Under the pieces are notes generated by a model. That model was not told the origin of the DNA and did no database searches. It worked only from the letters and a program-made list of their open reading frames with translations. From Sparassis latifolia (taxonomy: Eukaryota; Basidiomycota; Agaricomycetes; Polyporales; Sparassidaceae), in NCBI GenBank assembly GCA_018466975.1, contig CM031553.1, positions 620,001 to 684,000 on the forward strand: a stretch of 64,000 nucleotides of DNA, read 5' to 3'. Every line of letters starts with the position of its first letter. Position 1 is the stretch's first letter. Positions 1 to 11,608 of this stretch are shown here, piece after piece. Both the position numbers and the translations under genes were made by a program.

Positions 1-2
1 GG

Positions 3-503
3 AGTGTCAAAGATGGCTTTGGTCAAATTTATCCCTCGACAATCCGCGAACCGCCTAGGATCACCAGGTCCATGATGGAGGGAAGGAAGTACTTGATTGT
101 CGTGGGTAAGTGTATTCCACTCATGTCGTAAGGTGGATTGAGTATACAGCAACACTCCTTACGAAATCCAGAGAACTCTCGTGATGTGGGTAAGCCGCAG
201 CGTACTGTTCCGCAGAACGAGGTCTCAGTACGGTCAATGCGCGTGCGATGGTATTCTACCCCCGGCACGGGTTACGAAGAAAGTGTCGAGCCCCTGGACA
301 AGTACGGCCGCCTCTCTCTTGGGCAGATCGCTCGTCAGCGTGGGGTTGCGAACGTCCATGTTTTCGATCCTAAGGACAACAAACGATTCGCGACCGATCG
401 CAGGCGCGCCCTATTTTTCGACGAGTTCGCAGGCATCGTGGATCCTGATGGTTATTTGGCTCTCACTGGTGTGGTTGCATTTGGCCGAAATGTTCTCACT
501 TAA
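3..503 (+). CDS. 3' part of an unrecognised protein-coding gene
   Basis: I do not recognise this protein. Two exons can be joined in phase: 3-105 (34 codons plus one base, donor GTAAGT) and 172-503 (acceptor ...AAATCCAG), together exactly 145 codons ending in TAA; the 5' part lies outside the window. The predicted tail is mostly hydrophilic, with segments such as GFGQIYPSTIREPP, WYSTPGTGYEESVEPLDKYG and ALFFDEFAGIVDPDGYLALTG. No signal peptide or membrane span is evident in this frame. An overlapping frame (about 181-618) contains a hydrophobic run, but it does not join the upstream exon in phase. The gene is convergent with the kinase gene that follows. The gene call rests on splice sites and frame only. 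Confidence 0.45.
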
Positions 504-1036
504 GTCATTTTGCATCCCAGATGCCGCGGTAGCTATGCGCACCAAGAAACCACGTGGAGGTTATTATCCTAGCGCTCTCTCCTCTTTAGTTGGGCCACTG
601 ATATGTGACGTTCGATAGTGTCGTCTGTGGACACTGGAGAACGCTTGACGCGACAAATCCGCCCTGTAAACTGGCTTCTTCGCACAATGTTTCGGAGGCC
701 GAGCAAGATGAGAAGCAACTCCCAGAAAAGCAAAGATGGACTATGACACTTGTCGTGTGTAAGCGAGATAGCAATAACACACGCGAATCAAGGCGACGAC
801 ATAGTGAAGAAACATCCTCAACGGAACGACCAATGTTGGTGACTTCGGAGCGTTCGTATCATTGTCCCGGAAGACTGTCTGCTTGAGTTCTACCACACTA
901 CCGAACTATCCTCGTAGTTGGCTGGGCTCGCTGAGAGGAAACGTGATGTATTGCAGTATATCACAGCGAACGAATGTGTCCATTTCTATGATGATCGTAA
1001 TAATAATTCACGCACGCATGGTATATAATGTATAGA
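504..1036. other. convergent intergenic region
   Basis: This is the spacer between the 3' end of the left-hand gene and the 3' end of the kinase gene on the other strand. Short ORFs here look like chance frames. No RNA gene, repeat or regulatory motif was recognised. Confidence 0.4.
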
Positions 1037-4000
1037 TTATGGCAAAGAAACAGTCCCATCAGAGTCGGTGCTCTGCCGCCGTGCTATTCGTTCCTCGACG
1101 GCCCTGCATTCTGAGAGCAGCTTGATGACAGCTGGTCGTCCGTTGGCGTTTCGGATGAATGGCATCTGAGTGGTCACATAGGAAAAAAATAAGCTCATCC
1201 CTTAGGGATATACAAAAAAGAGCATACCTTCGACAGTGTGTCTGGATCTGGTCGTAACGAGTTAGGTTGAGAACATTGATGCAAAAAATCGTGAAAAGAT
1301 CGTGAATATATTTCGGGCTGGCGTAACGGAGGCCATCGATCGGCCAGCTGTCGAGGGTCCTCAATCCCAAAGAATGGTGGTTCCGCCTCGGCCATCTCCC
1401 AGACAGTCGCACCCAGTGACCAGACATCAACCTTCAAGGCATTGTATGATCCCCTGAGAAAACTGGAAGTCAGCAGTGATCCACATCCTAGAGAATGCGT
1501 CGCGCACCTTCTTATTTCAGGTGACTAGATGAAACGAAAGTTGACTCATCAACATATTCCACAGACCGAGTAGAAAGTGTATCGCACCTGCCAATAAATA
1601 ACACCCGCTGGATCAGTGCGCATTGGCTGATCCCTCGAAACTTGCACGGCACTCGAGAAGTCCGCTGTGCGGAGAACCCGTGTTAAAACTGAGGACATTG
1701 CCACAAGGGCCAAAACGTACCAATCTTCACCACGCCGTCTCTGCCAACGAGAAGGTTGTCCGAACGCAAATCCCTGTGCGCGATGCCCAGTGATTGCAGG
1801 AAGCTCAGCGCCGACAACACCTGATCGAGACTATCAGAACACGTCATACTACAATATCGAGGGCAGGACGTACGTCGCTGGCGAACTGAGCTATCGGCTT
1901 CTCCTGCACGACAATACCCTCTGCCACAAGCACCACCACGTCCGCCAAACTACGCTCCATGAGGTCCATCCGCAACCAGAGCGAGTCCTCCACGACGTCC
2001 ACATACCCCGCATCCATCGACAATATGTGCGGGTGCCTGACGCCCTTCATTAGCGTTAGTTCACGCTGCAGGTCCTCCAGCTTCGGCACACCAGATGGCA
2101 GGAGGGGGATGTTTTTAATCGCGACATACGGCGGCTCGCCCGGGCTAGACGCAAGGACGCGCGCGGCGTACACCGATCCACTGCTACCCTCACCGATTTC
2201 CTGCAGATCCGTGTAAAGCTCACGCGGGTCCGACGCCTCGTCGATGAAGTCCTGTAGGGGCGCCACGACCTCCGATACCCACCCAGGGTACCGTGGCGCC
2301 GGGGTCGCAGGCGACGCGACGCTCGCTGCGTTCGGTGTCCACACAGGCGACGGCGGCGTAGCGACGGCGACAGACGGTCTTCGCGTCACCTTGTCGCCGA
2401 TCACGCCATCGTCATCTTCCACGGCCGTGATAGAGATCTCGCCCGGGACGAACGCCGCCCCATCCGGCTTCGCCAACCTGCCGGGAGCCCAGTCCTTTTC
2501 TGAGGGTGTGGCTACGTGCCTACATGAGGTGGACGAAGAGGACTCGCTGCCGGAGACGACGGTCGACACTGACATGGTCATCGACACACTCGACCCGCTC
2601 GAACGTGACTTCGAGCTGTTGGGTGTGGCAGAGCGCGCTGCAGTCGCGTCCTCCGCATCTTCCGCGCCCATCGATGCGGCCAGTGTGGACTGGCTCTCAT
2701 CAACGACGGGCGAAGCCACTGGCGACGGGACCATGTTCGCTCGCGCACTCCGTGCGACGGCGGCACAGACGATGGTAGCGGGCCCGATGGTCATCGTGGA
2801 AAGGTCCGAATCTCGGTTGTCCTTCTCGCGTGCGGCGCCCATTTCGTCCGTGTGGAGATTATCTGTGCTATGTTCCCGGAGGAGCCTGGGCTTGGGGGGC
2901 GTGATAGGGGTGACTGGTGTTGCGAAGGAGGTGGTGAGAGGAGACGACCTGGGCGCTGAACTGGGCGTCAACGCTGGTTCAGTCGGTGTGCGGACCATGT
3001 CCATGACCTCGTGCCATAGCGGGTTCGTCGTGTTCGCGGAGGATGGTGGAGTGTTGGAGGTTGAGGGGGCCGCTATAGTACGGCTGGGTAGCTGATGCAG
3101 GGGTATCGGCTTTTGTGGGGGTATCGTGCGTTCGAGGGAGAACGAACGCGCTGCCGCGCCGCTCTTCGCTGAAGAATACGGTGCTGGGGGACTGATAGGA
3201 TTAGATGATATTGAGATGGTCGGTATTGGCTGGAAAGTATGTGAGAGTGGCTCCTCGGAGACGGCGGATGGGATGGAAGAAAAGAGCGACTCTGTCCAGC
3301 TTGATAGATCACTCAAAGTGTCCTTATCCAACGAGAGACGTGGAGGTGCAGCTGACCGCGCGGATGACGAGGCCTCCAGTGTGTCTTTCTCCTCAAAGTT
3401 GCGCTGTTCGCTGTGCCCTGCTTTCTTCTCTCGTGGATACGAGGTCGACGCAACAGGATGCGTATCTTCGTTGACACCATCCAGATGCGTGCTCTTCTTG
3501 ACAGAATTGTACGCTGGAGGAGGAGAGGACTGGGTGTCCAGAGAGCCATTCGCCACATGGAACGCTCGTCTCGGAGGCGTTCGCTGTGCAGAATTCCTCG
3601 TGTGGGTGGACTCTCTTGCAGAGGCAGAATCGGACGAGGTGCCCGGTGGTGGTGCTTGGACCTGCGTCATTGTCCGTCTTGTGAACTGAGGGGGGATGCG
3701 AGCGATCACATCAGGCGGAATAACTTCGAAGGAAGAAGCTTCGGAATACTGCCGCGAGGCGCCCGACGCGTTGCGCGAATGAGTACGCGACGCGCTGTTT
3801 ATCAACAGAGAAGGCTGCGATGCAGAGGCGTCGGAACGAGGGGGGGAAGTCGCGCGAGGGAGATGGTGCACCGACGAGTATGTGGCGCTCGCGGAGTCTG
3901 AGTTACCCGCTCTACTCAACAAATATATAGACTGTGTATGAGGTGAGCGAGCTGCAGCGCGTCGGGAATTGATGGTTGCAATCTCTTCTGGGCTGTATCC

Positions 4001-4611
4001 CAGGTTGGCTAGAGATGCTGACCATGTCGGCGGCAGACCAAAGTAGCTGGAATGCAACATTGAGCCGGGTGCAGACATCATACATTTTGGACATACCCTT
4101 CGTCTACATGCAAATTATGCTAAAAAAACGTATGAGCAAGCGTACAGGTCTGGATCGACGCGTCTCTTACCTGGAAGTTCCACGGCATCGAGATAGAAGG
4201 GTCTCCGTTCGGGTCCGACGGTGGTGCATCTGCGCTCGCAGATTCGGTCAACTTCGGTGTCTTGGGGCGTTTCACAAGAGATGCAAACTTGAACAACCCT
4301 CTGCGAGAGCCTGCAGAGTCGGGGGAAAGCGATGAGGAGGAGGATGGAGGAGACATTGTCACGCGACTGGGAGCATAGGATGGGCTGGGGGAGGGGCTTC
4401 TGACGAGGCCCATATACCTAGGGGAAATAGGAGTACTAGGATGAGAAGACGAGGAGTCCGGGGAGAGAGTGTGGTTGAGGGAGGGCAGAGAAGGATTGGG
4501 CTGATAGTATGTGTCCTTGGGCGGGAGGGGGGGCGGTTTGGACACGGCGGGGAACTTGAAGACCTTGAGGGTGGAGAACCTTGAATTCTGCCTGCTGGAG
4601 GATGTAGCCAT
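1037..4611 (-). CDS. PAK/STE20-type serine/threonine protein kinase with CRIB domain
   Basis: Eight exons can be placed: 4611-4171, 4119-4097, 4046-1874, 1820-1721, 1664-1588, 1524-1508, 1453-1228 and 1165-1037. They sum to 3186 nt, giving 1061 residues and a TAA stop. A CRIB/PBD Rho-GTPase-binding motif spans exons 1-3 (PWNFQHNLHVDEGYFGLPP, about residues 143-161). A long Ser/Pro/Thr-rich linker follows. The C-terminal kinase domain starts near residue 766 with the glycine loop IGEGSSGSVYAA, VAIK lysine 799, the helix-C glutamate in QRELTL, catalytic HRDLRSDN (894-901), and DVWSLGATVWEMAEAEPPFF. In PAK kinases GTP-bound Cdc42/Rac binds CRIB and relieves autoinhibition in polarity and MAPK signalling. 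The usual DFG is DFS (914-916), so catalysis may be altered. Kinase-group assignment is secure; the substrate is unknown. Confidence 0.9.
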
Positions 4612-6262
4612 CGGTGTCGACGAGAGAAATCTCGCTCGCCGAGCACTGTCGAAGAACGAGCGAAGGACAGAGCGCTGTGAACAAGAGCGTCTGGGCCAGA
4701 GCGCCGTTCACAATTGCAGTTCGCCCTAGTTCACCTCGCTTAGCACTCACTAGCACTATTAGCTCATACAACCGAATTTCAAACTCAGACTGTAGTAAAA
4801 TAAGATACTTCCTTACTTGACTACAGACTTGCCTGCCCGACAACGCTGTGACACCTGCCTGTCTCCGCGCTAGCCAGCCAGCCATACTCTCAACTTGTGA
4901 TTCACGGTCTTCTTAGAGCCGGCTCTTACCAGTGCGGCCTGCACCGCTAATTCTAGCGGTTACTTATAACCCAGTGTTTCGGGTGCTCCAGTAGATCTCT
5001 CGCGTCATAACCAGTCACTACTAGTACCAAGGTAGAACGCCTCGGACAGATCCCATCAAAGCCGTTCTGTCTTCCACCAAATTCCATCGTGTATCTACCG
5101 CTGAAACCAGGCCGGACGGGTTTCAGACGATGTCATTGCCACAGGTGTATACTGACCGCCATTTGGATCTCCCAGATCTGCCATCTATGGTATCAGCCAC
5201 CGCCTGGACGAACTCTGCGGCTGAGCACTACTTTGGCAGATCAATCATGACCTGTGCCACCTTGCTACTAGACGCGGTTCATCCACAGCCATGTCGGAGC
5301 TGAAGTGGTGCGCCATGTGGAGATTACTGAATTTCGCTCAGCCCATCCCGCGCTCTTTCTCGTTTCACGTAGAATGCAAATTGTGATCGTAAGTCCACGG
5401 GAGTCTCAGGTCGTTCGGGGTGACGCTCGGCGAAGCGTGCACCGCTTCGCTCCACTCCGAGTCGGTCACCGTCGACTAACGTGCGACACTTTTCCCGACC
5501 AGAACCTCTCACTATAAATCGTTCGTCGTATTTACAATTACTTCAGAGCACCCCGGAGCCCTGAGCTTGTCCCCCTCCCCTTAGACAAGGTAGCGCCTCA
5601 TTATCTGCGGTCGCGCTGACTTGCTCCACATGGCGGGTGCTGGGCACTGAGCGCTGAAGATCTCCGCCTCCATTCCGCCACACCGCGCGGAACGCGGCTG
5701 CGCCAACACAGTCGGCGCTCTCATCGAAACGCTCTCTTCCGGCTTTCATGAGCGCCCTAGGACGTTCACGCACATCTTCCCCATATAGACTTATCAGTAC
5801 TTCAACGAACATTATACAACAAAAAATATAGTAGGTCAACAAAGCACAATCACAGCGCTGCAAATTCGGATACGGATAGCAGATCGAGGACACATTAGTG
5901 CGGCGAGTAGTGGCGTAGTAAACGTACAAGTACAAACAAGACATCGAGCTCTGTGAGCTTACAGTCCTATGCTTCCGTGCGGTCGCCTGTATTTGTCGCC
6001 GCGAGAGCGTTTTGCAGACCTTCCGGCTGCAAGTGCAGATCAGGAGCTCAGAACCGTTTGCCATACCAGATAGAATTTACGACGCACCCTCGCCACGAAC
6101 CCGTCCTCTACGGCGGAGACCGCATCCCTATCCTCACCAGAACAAAGATCCAGCGTCCGATCCGTCGTCATCGTGGTGACCACACGCACGCCGCCCAACG
6201 ATAGTTGCGTCTGCACGAAACCACCACCTTAAACATCAGCAGAAACACGACACGAGGACCAC
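4612..6262. other. intergenic region upstream of the kinase gene
   Basis: About 1.65 kb between the kinase start codon and the 3' end of the DUF6534 gene, which is on the same strand. It should contain the kinase promoter. Several ORFs of 60-170 codons overlap on both strands (for example 5543-6064 minus), but none shows a motif, matching splice sites or a sensible domain. No coding assignment is made. Confidence 0.35.
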
Positions 6263-8391
6263 CTACTGAGGCATCTGTCCCTTCGTGCTCCAGCCCCCAA
6301 AGTTGAATGTCGGCAACGAGCGTTCGCGAGTCGCACCATTGCCGGAGGCACGCCAGCCCGATATATCCGTCTCGTCGTCGTTGACGCCGCGGCCGCGGAT
6401 CACCTTCCTGTAGTTCAGGCTGGAATGCGGGAAAACCAGAGCGTCGGGAAATTCAGGATGAGCAGGATGTGACCGAAGAATTCGGAGATGACCTACGTTG
6501 CGAGGAGGGCGTTGATGTACACTATGCTCCAGGGGCATTCGGGTCAGATGTGGAAGGGAGCAGCCAGTTGAGCACTACGTACGCTTGCTGAGAATGATGT
6601 ACACCGCAAAGTAGACCAGGTCGTGCAGTGCTATGAACTGCCCGGACCGGGATTATAAGTTCAGTGATGCCACCCAATCAGCAGATCGGGGTGCGTACGA
6701 GGATGATGACCGAAACAGAAACAATGCTACATGGACACATCAGTGATTTGATTCATCACAGGGGAAGACGCAAGGATCTCTCTCACCTGGTCAGCAAACC
6801 GTTGTTCACCGACCATAACATGAGCTCATTCAAGAACTAGGAGATTCTACATGGTCAATATCCACCGAGAAGCATCCTCAGTGGCACTTACACTATCCGT
6901 TCTGCAAGTAGCATATCGTCACGGCTACGCGGCGGAGCGGTAATACGATATGCACGTACCTTCTACAACCGCGAGACATCGCCCGAATCATTTAGCGGAC
7001 TTATGAGTGCGGAGAATACAACTCACGTGTTGAAACCCGTCCGATGACTCCTGAGGAAGAACACTAAGGAGCCGGCGACGAGACAATCTATGAGCGTGCT
7101 GAGGCCCAATGCTGAACCGATAAGAGGCTGATATCACGATAATGAGATGTCAAAATCGCCATTCTAGCAGGTAGAAAGCGGCAGAAACTTACACCGAGAT
7201 GTTGCGCGGCAGCGTCGAAGGACGGGTTCACGAAGCTGGGAAAAAATTGCCACACCTAAGCTTCTAGCCCACAGAATGCAATCGAGACGTACAATGACAT
7301 CGCGACCACTGTAAGCCAAAATAAATCGTAAGCAAAAGAACTAAATTTGAAATTTGTAGTCTCACTCATGCCAAGGACTGGAATAATTAACAGACGTGAG
7401 GTGAATGGTAAACAAGCAAGAGCGGTAAACAGCATACCCATTCTCGGTATTGCTAGCGTAACCTGATCAACAAAGACCAAAAGGCGAGCACAGGATTAAG
7501 CATTCAACCAGTGGATGTAGCGAAAAAAGTATAAAACGACGTACGGCCAATATCATCAAGAACCAATTGCGGTTTCCCACTGGGTCCGCCGTCAGAGACG
7601 CAATGGAAACTCGTGACGGACGGCTTACACAGGAACATTCGGCGTGCATAGAAACTGTAATTTAACAGTAACCATGAGCCTCAATAAACAGCAAAGGTAG
7701 AGAAAAACTGACCATTGTACGATCACGGATATGAAAACCTAAGAAAAAATAGTTCAGACCTTCGCGAACGGAAAATTAATTTCCCAGTTGAAACAACCTA
7801 CGGTCATAATAACGGAGATCTGCCCACAAAAAGAATAAGCACATGGGTCCACGTGACCGTTACACAGAACCAGCTGGAAACTCACGTCGAAGCTCCTAAA
7901 TTTTCAAGACGTTCAGCAAGAACAGTACACCCGCCGAATCGGAGCGCTCACCATGGTGCCGCCTCCAGAGCAGGCGAGTTGTTGTAGTTGAGGATCAGGA
8001 AGTAGTACATCATGTGCCAGCAGAGAGCGACATGAAGTGTGTCAAAACCGCTTTCCGGGCAGAAGTGAGCACAAGGCCGCCATCCGGAGATTGTTGCGTC
8101 GGGGAGACGTGGTACTTACAGGAGCAGATACACCTAACGGCAAGGCGAGACGAAGATGAATACGCACTGGCAAATGCGGAAAGGACACTTACGGTCACTC
8201 GGATAAGCCAATGGTCATTGGGAAAATTTTTGATGTATAGGAACGTCTGTACCGTAGTGATACCGAACCCCCTGGCGAACAAGCGATTAATAAGAGTCTA
8301 CGTGCAAAGACATTGTAGAAGGTCATTACACAGAACCAAGAAGTACACCGAGCAGGAGTGCCCCCATCGTTGAGTTGATGCCACCCGACAT
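6263..8391 (-). CDS. DUF6534-type seven-helix integral membrane protein
   Basis: This gene is broken into many short exons. The start MSGGINSTMGALLLGVLLG is at 8391; exons at 8391-8330, 8271-8193, 8133-8120 and 8050-7952 join in phase. Recognisable pieces, in order, are GITTVQTFLYIKNFPNDHW, DTLHVALCWHMMYYFLI, FYARRMFLL, GNRNWFLMILA, LGLSTLIDCLVAGSLVFFLR, RSHRTGFNT, NELMLWSVNNGLLTS, DLVYFAVYII, VYINALLAT and the tail LNYRKVIRGRG...GQMPQ. This order matches the DUF6534 family, abundant in Agaricomycetes and thought to be multi-pass plasma-membrane proteins of unknown role. Central exon borders (about 7750-6600) are approximate. I saw no stop codon within the exons placed, so the gene looks intact. 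Family membership is well supported; the function is unknown. Confidence 0.8.
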
Positions 8392-9822
8392 CGTGGTTAG
8401 TCCAGTACACGCGTATCCGCGGTAGCCAGCGAAATATGTTCACTTGCTCCGAGGTCGGATACGTTCACAAAAGCGTCGAGTGCAGGGAGTGATATGACCG
8501 AGCGAAAGAGAGGGGAAAGGGTAGCACAGCCTGAGCATAAAGAAAGGGCGGAGCACAGTATAAGTAGGGGAGAGAGTATCTCTGCATGTCAGCGAAGAGA
8601 AGGGAAGGCAGCGCCCTTAACTCGCGGGAAGAGAAGCGCAACCAACAAGATCATGATTACGAAAGTCAATTAATCACGTTCCGGCGCCAACGGGATCCTG
8701 CCAAGTGTGCGTTTTTGGATGGACAGTCTCATGAGGAGACGTCCCCGGAAGGCATCTGAATCAGGATTCGGGAGGAATCAAAAGTGCTCGGTGCGCACAA
8801 GCTGGACAGCAGCTTCGGTGATCTGACACTCGGCGGCCGAGCTAGGACCGATGCTGCGCAGAGTTCCGCTAAAAGTTAGGATGATAGATGGCTGGGCCGA
8901 AGAGGGATCATGTGAAGGCCTACGGACATGCTGGACAGCTTGGCCAATACACTGGCGTGTTGCCTCCAGTCGAGTCGAGGCGAGGCGAGCTGGACGAGCT
9001 CGATATAACTCGGTGGAGCGAGTTGAGGCTGTGGGCCAATCAGAGTCCAAGACTGGTCCAAGTTGTACCAACTCGGTGCGAGTTGGCCAGAGTTGAACTC
9101 AACTGGGCGGCAACACTAGCGCCGTCTACCCATTCGCAGCACATGCTGAGAATTGATAAGATGCCGATTGGTTGAAGAACTTCCGCAGCTGTGTGGGCAT
9201 AACTCACGTAGAGGAGCGCAGATCAAGGCATATGGCAATGCTCGAGCGCATTCTCGAAGCAGCGCAGTCACGTTGCATTTGTTGGCGTCACCTGCACGAC
9301 AGGAGGAGAGCATGGCATAGCATGGCATATGGAGAGGGAGCTGAAGAGTAAACTGTTGGTATGCAGCATCACCACCACGGGGCCGCTGCCCGAGATTAAT
9401 CAACGAAGTGGCAGATACGTGGATGTCGATGAACCGTCATGCGCCACAAAGGCCCAAACAAGCGCCCATCACCAAATCGGGGAACTTGGTTACCTTTGAC
9501 TGAACACACAGACGCCCAACCACTAGTCCGGGACCGGGTCCTTACGGCAGCGCTTTCCATGGCTAGCGCTCACGCAGTGCACGCCCCGAAATATGACGTC
9601 GCAGTCAAGAACTACTGTACTAACATTTGGGCCCAAGGTTGTCTTCTAGCCGAGTAGTCATGGACACAGCAACGTCAGCACCAACAGTTTCTGTGGTGTA
9701 GGCATGGATGATATTACAGGTAACCTACAACAATCGACATCCCTAGCAATCTCGGCCGCAGGTTCAAACCATTATACAATCGCAACAAATCGCGCGTCAT
9801 TCACCTCCTGCTGCTGGTCGAC
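8392..9822. other. intergenic region with CGAGTT inverted repeats
   Basis: This 1.4-kb spacer lies upstream of the DUF6534 gene. No gene is supported: ORFs on both strands overlap one another and have no motifs. At 9007-9024 AACTCG and CGAGTT flank six bases, and at 9068-9086 CCAACTCG and CGAGTTGG flank three bases. The surrounding 150 bases are rich in further CGAG/GAGTT words. Confidence 0.4.
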
Positions 9823-11608
9823 TTAGGCTTCCCCAGCCTTGACGCGCTTGCCTTCCTCGACCTTGGCCTCGCCCTTCTTTCCCTCGACTTTCCCGAGCAA
9901 GATCTTAGCCTCGCCCCTCATCTTTTCCATGAACCCGACCTTCTTCGCCTTCTCCGCATGGCACGCCTGCACCTGCGGTAAAGCGCTCGTATCCTGCTTC
10001 GGGGCCTCCGTACTCTCGGGCACAGCGGATTCACCCTTCACCCCGCCAGCAGCAGCACCAGCGCCACCGGCAGCAGGACCGCGCGTGTCGGGGTGCAGCT
10101 CCGCAGGGTGATAGTCCGTATCGTATCCCTCGGCCTGCAATTATGGCGGTCAGCAAATTCAATTCCTGGCCCAAATAACAGACGGAAGAGGGGGAGCGAC
10201 GCCCGCACCTCCATCCATTCGATATCGACGCCCACGCCCCTCTTGTACGACTCGCCCACACACACGCCGTGCCAATGCGCGTACGGTGAGCCCAGCGCGT
10301 GCGTACGGGGCGTGAGCGTCGGGTGGAGCATGTCCGCCTGCTCCTCATCTGCACGCGCGTCACTCACCTTGCCTTCTTTGTGCCCTGCGCTAGGTACCGC
10401 CTTTCTTGCCGTCTCCTTGGTGTTCTCCGTCACCTTGCCCGTGGTGCTTTCCGACTGCCCGCGCTGCTCTTCTGCACGCTTCTCGGGTAGTGCCGCAACT
10501 CCCGACTCGCCCTGCCTGCCTGGCAGTTCTCCCGCCTCGCTGACATGCTCACCAGGCTTGATTCCTCCCTTCTCCTGACTCGGCATGCTCTGCGCACCGC
10601 CGGGTGGGGTCGCGTGAACTCTCTCGCTCATCGCACCTGGGAATATGCCCACACCACTTTGCTGCTCGTATGGTTGCGGGCCTTTGGCCTTATGGGCAGC
10701 GCTGCCTGTCGTCTCTGATGTGGCGTGTGGATATGGCGCGGAAGGATATGTGCCTGGGCGTACATGAGCACTGTCAGACATGAGAAGTAATGCGCTCACC
10801 TCCGACGTCAACGTGCTGGTGCGTCTCGTGTGTCATCATGGGCGCCGGTGCTCCAGCAGACTCGCCCACAGCGGGTCCGTACGGCGCAAACGGATACGTG
10901 CCTAACCATGCGTCAACGCCATCGAGATTTGGGACGAAAATTATTCACCTGCGATGTTCACGTCTTCGGCTTTCTGCTGTGTATCGGCAACACCGGCCTT
11001 AGGATCCTGCTCCATCTGACGCTCGTCGGGGAGGCGGGAGACGGATTCTTCGGAGACGGAGCCGGGCAACGAGCCCGCGCCGCCGACGTGCTCATGCTCG
11101 CCCGCACCCATCGTCTCGCTGGACGGCAGCGACGTCGAGTGCATTACATCGTGCTCGGATGCTCTGACGGGGGAGCCCTGCGTCGCACCCGAAGCTGCAA
11201 CAGAGCCCGGCACTTTGTAAACGGAAACAACGGAAGCGACAGACAGCACTCACGCATATAGGATGCGATATACTGGGCGGTACTCGCCGCGGTGCTGGTC
11301 ACGGTCTGCACCGCACGGCTCGCAGCGTCGCCAAAGTCGATTCCCGCGCCGTGCTCAGCCTGCGCTTTCGAAGCTGGATCCGACGCAGCTGTGCCTGCCG
11401 TCGTCGGCTTGTTTTCGCTGTGCGTCTGCTGAGACTTGGGGAAGGCCCCGGGAAACTCGACGCCGGGAGTAGACTCGGAGCTGCGCCCTCTGCTCACCGC
11501 AGGGGCAGGTTCGGGTTTGGCGAAAGCAGCAGTCGTGGTCGACCGTGCCCACTCGTCTGGGGGCGTGCCGGTCTCGGTGGGAAGTAGCGGTGGAAGATCT
11601 GCAGACAT
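9823..11608 (-). CDS. intrinsically disordered hydrophilic protein
   Basis: Five exons can be placed: 11608-11254, 11194-10949, 10901-10800, 10753-10209 and 10134-9823. They sum to 1560 nt, or 519 residues. An alternative acceptor at 11212 also keeps phase and would add six residues. The protein is rich in Ala, Gly, Glu, Lys, Ser and Thr and poor in hydrophobic residues. Exons 3 and 4 both open with GTYPxAPY, suggesting exon duplication. The tail KVGFMEKMRGEAKILLGKV followed by EGKKGEAKVEEGKRVKAGE is amphipathic and Lys/Glu-rich. Proteins of this composition are often stress or desiccation-type hydrophilins, but that is only an analogy here. I chose the ATG at 11608 rather than upstream in-frame codons because a TATATA motif lies about 100 bp upstream of it. 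The function is unknown. Confidence 0.75.

Noticed and set aside
2244..3095. A 283-codon plus-strand ORF inside the kinase gene
   Set aside because: It is the mirror of the Ser/Pro-rich linker exon of the minus-strand kinase, whose splicing and domains are well supported.
5543..6064. A 173-codon minus-strand ORF upstream of the kinase
   Set aside because: Composition is irregular with no motif; two other frames are equally open and none joins neighbouring exons.
8778..9403. Overlapping ORFs of 60-97 codons on both strands
   Set aside because: All arise from the same GC-richer repeated-word tract and have no protein-like features.
10093..10578. A plus-strand ORF of 161 codons over the disordered-protein gene
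   Set aside because: It is antisense to an exon that joins in phase with four others; it looks like a shadow frame.
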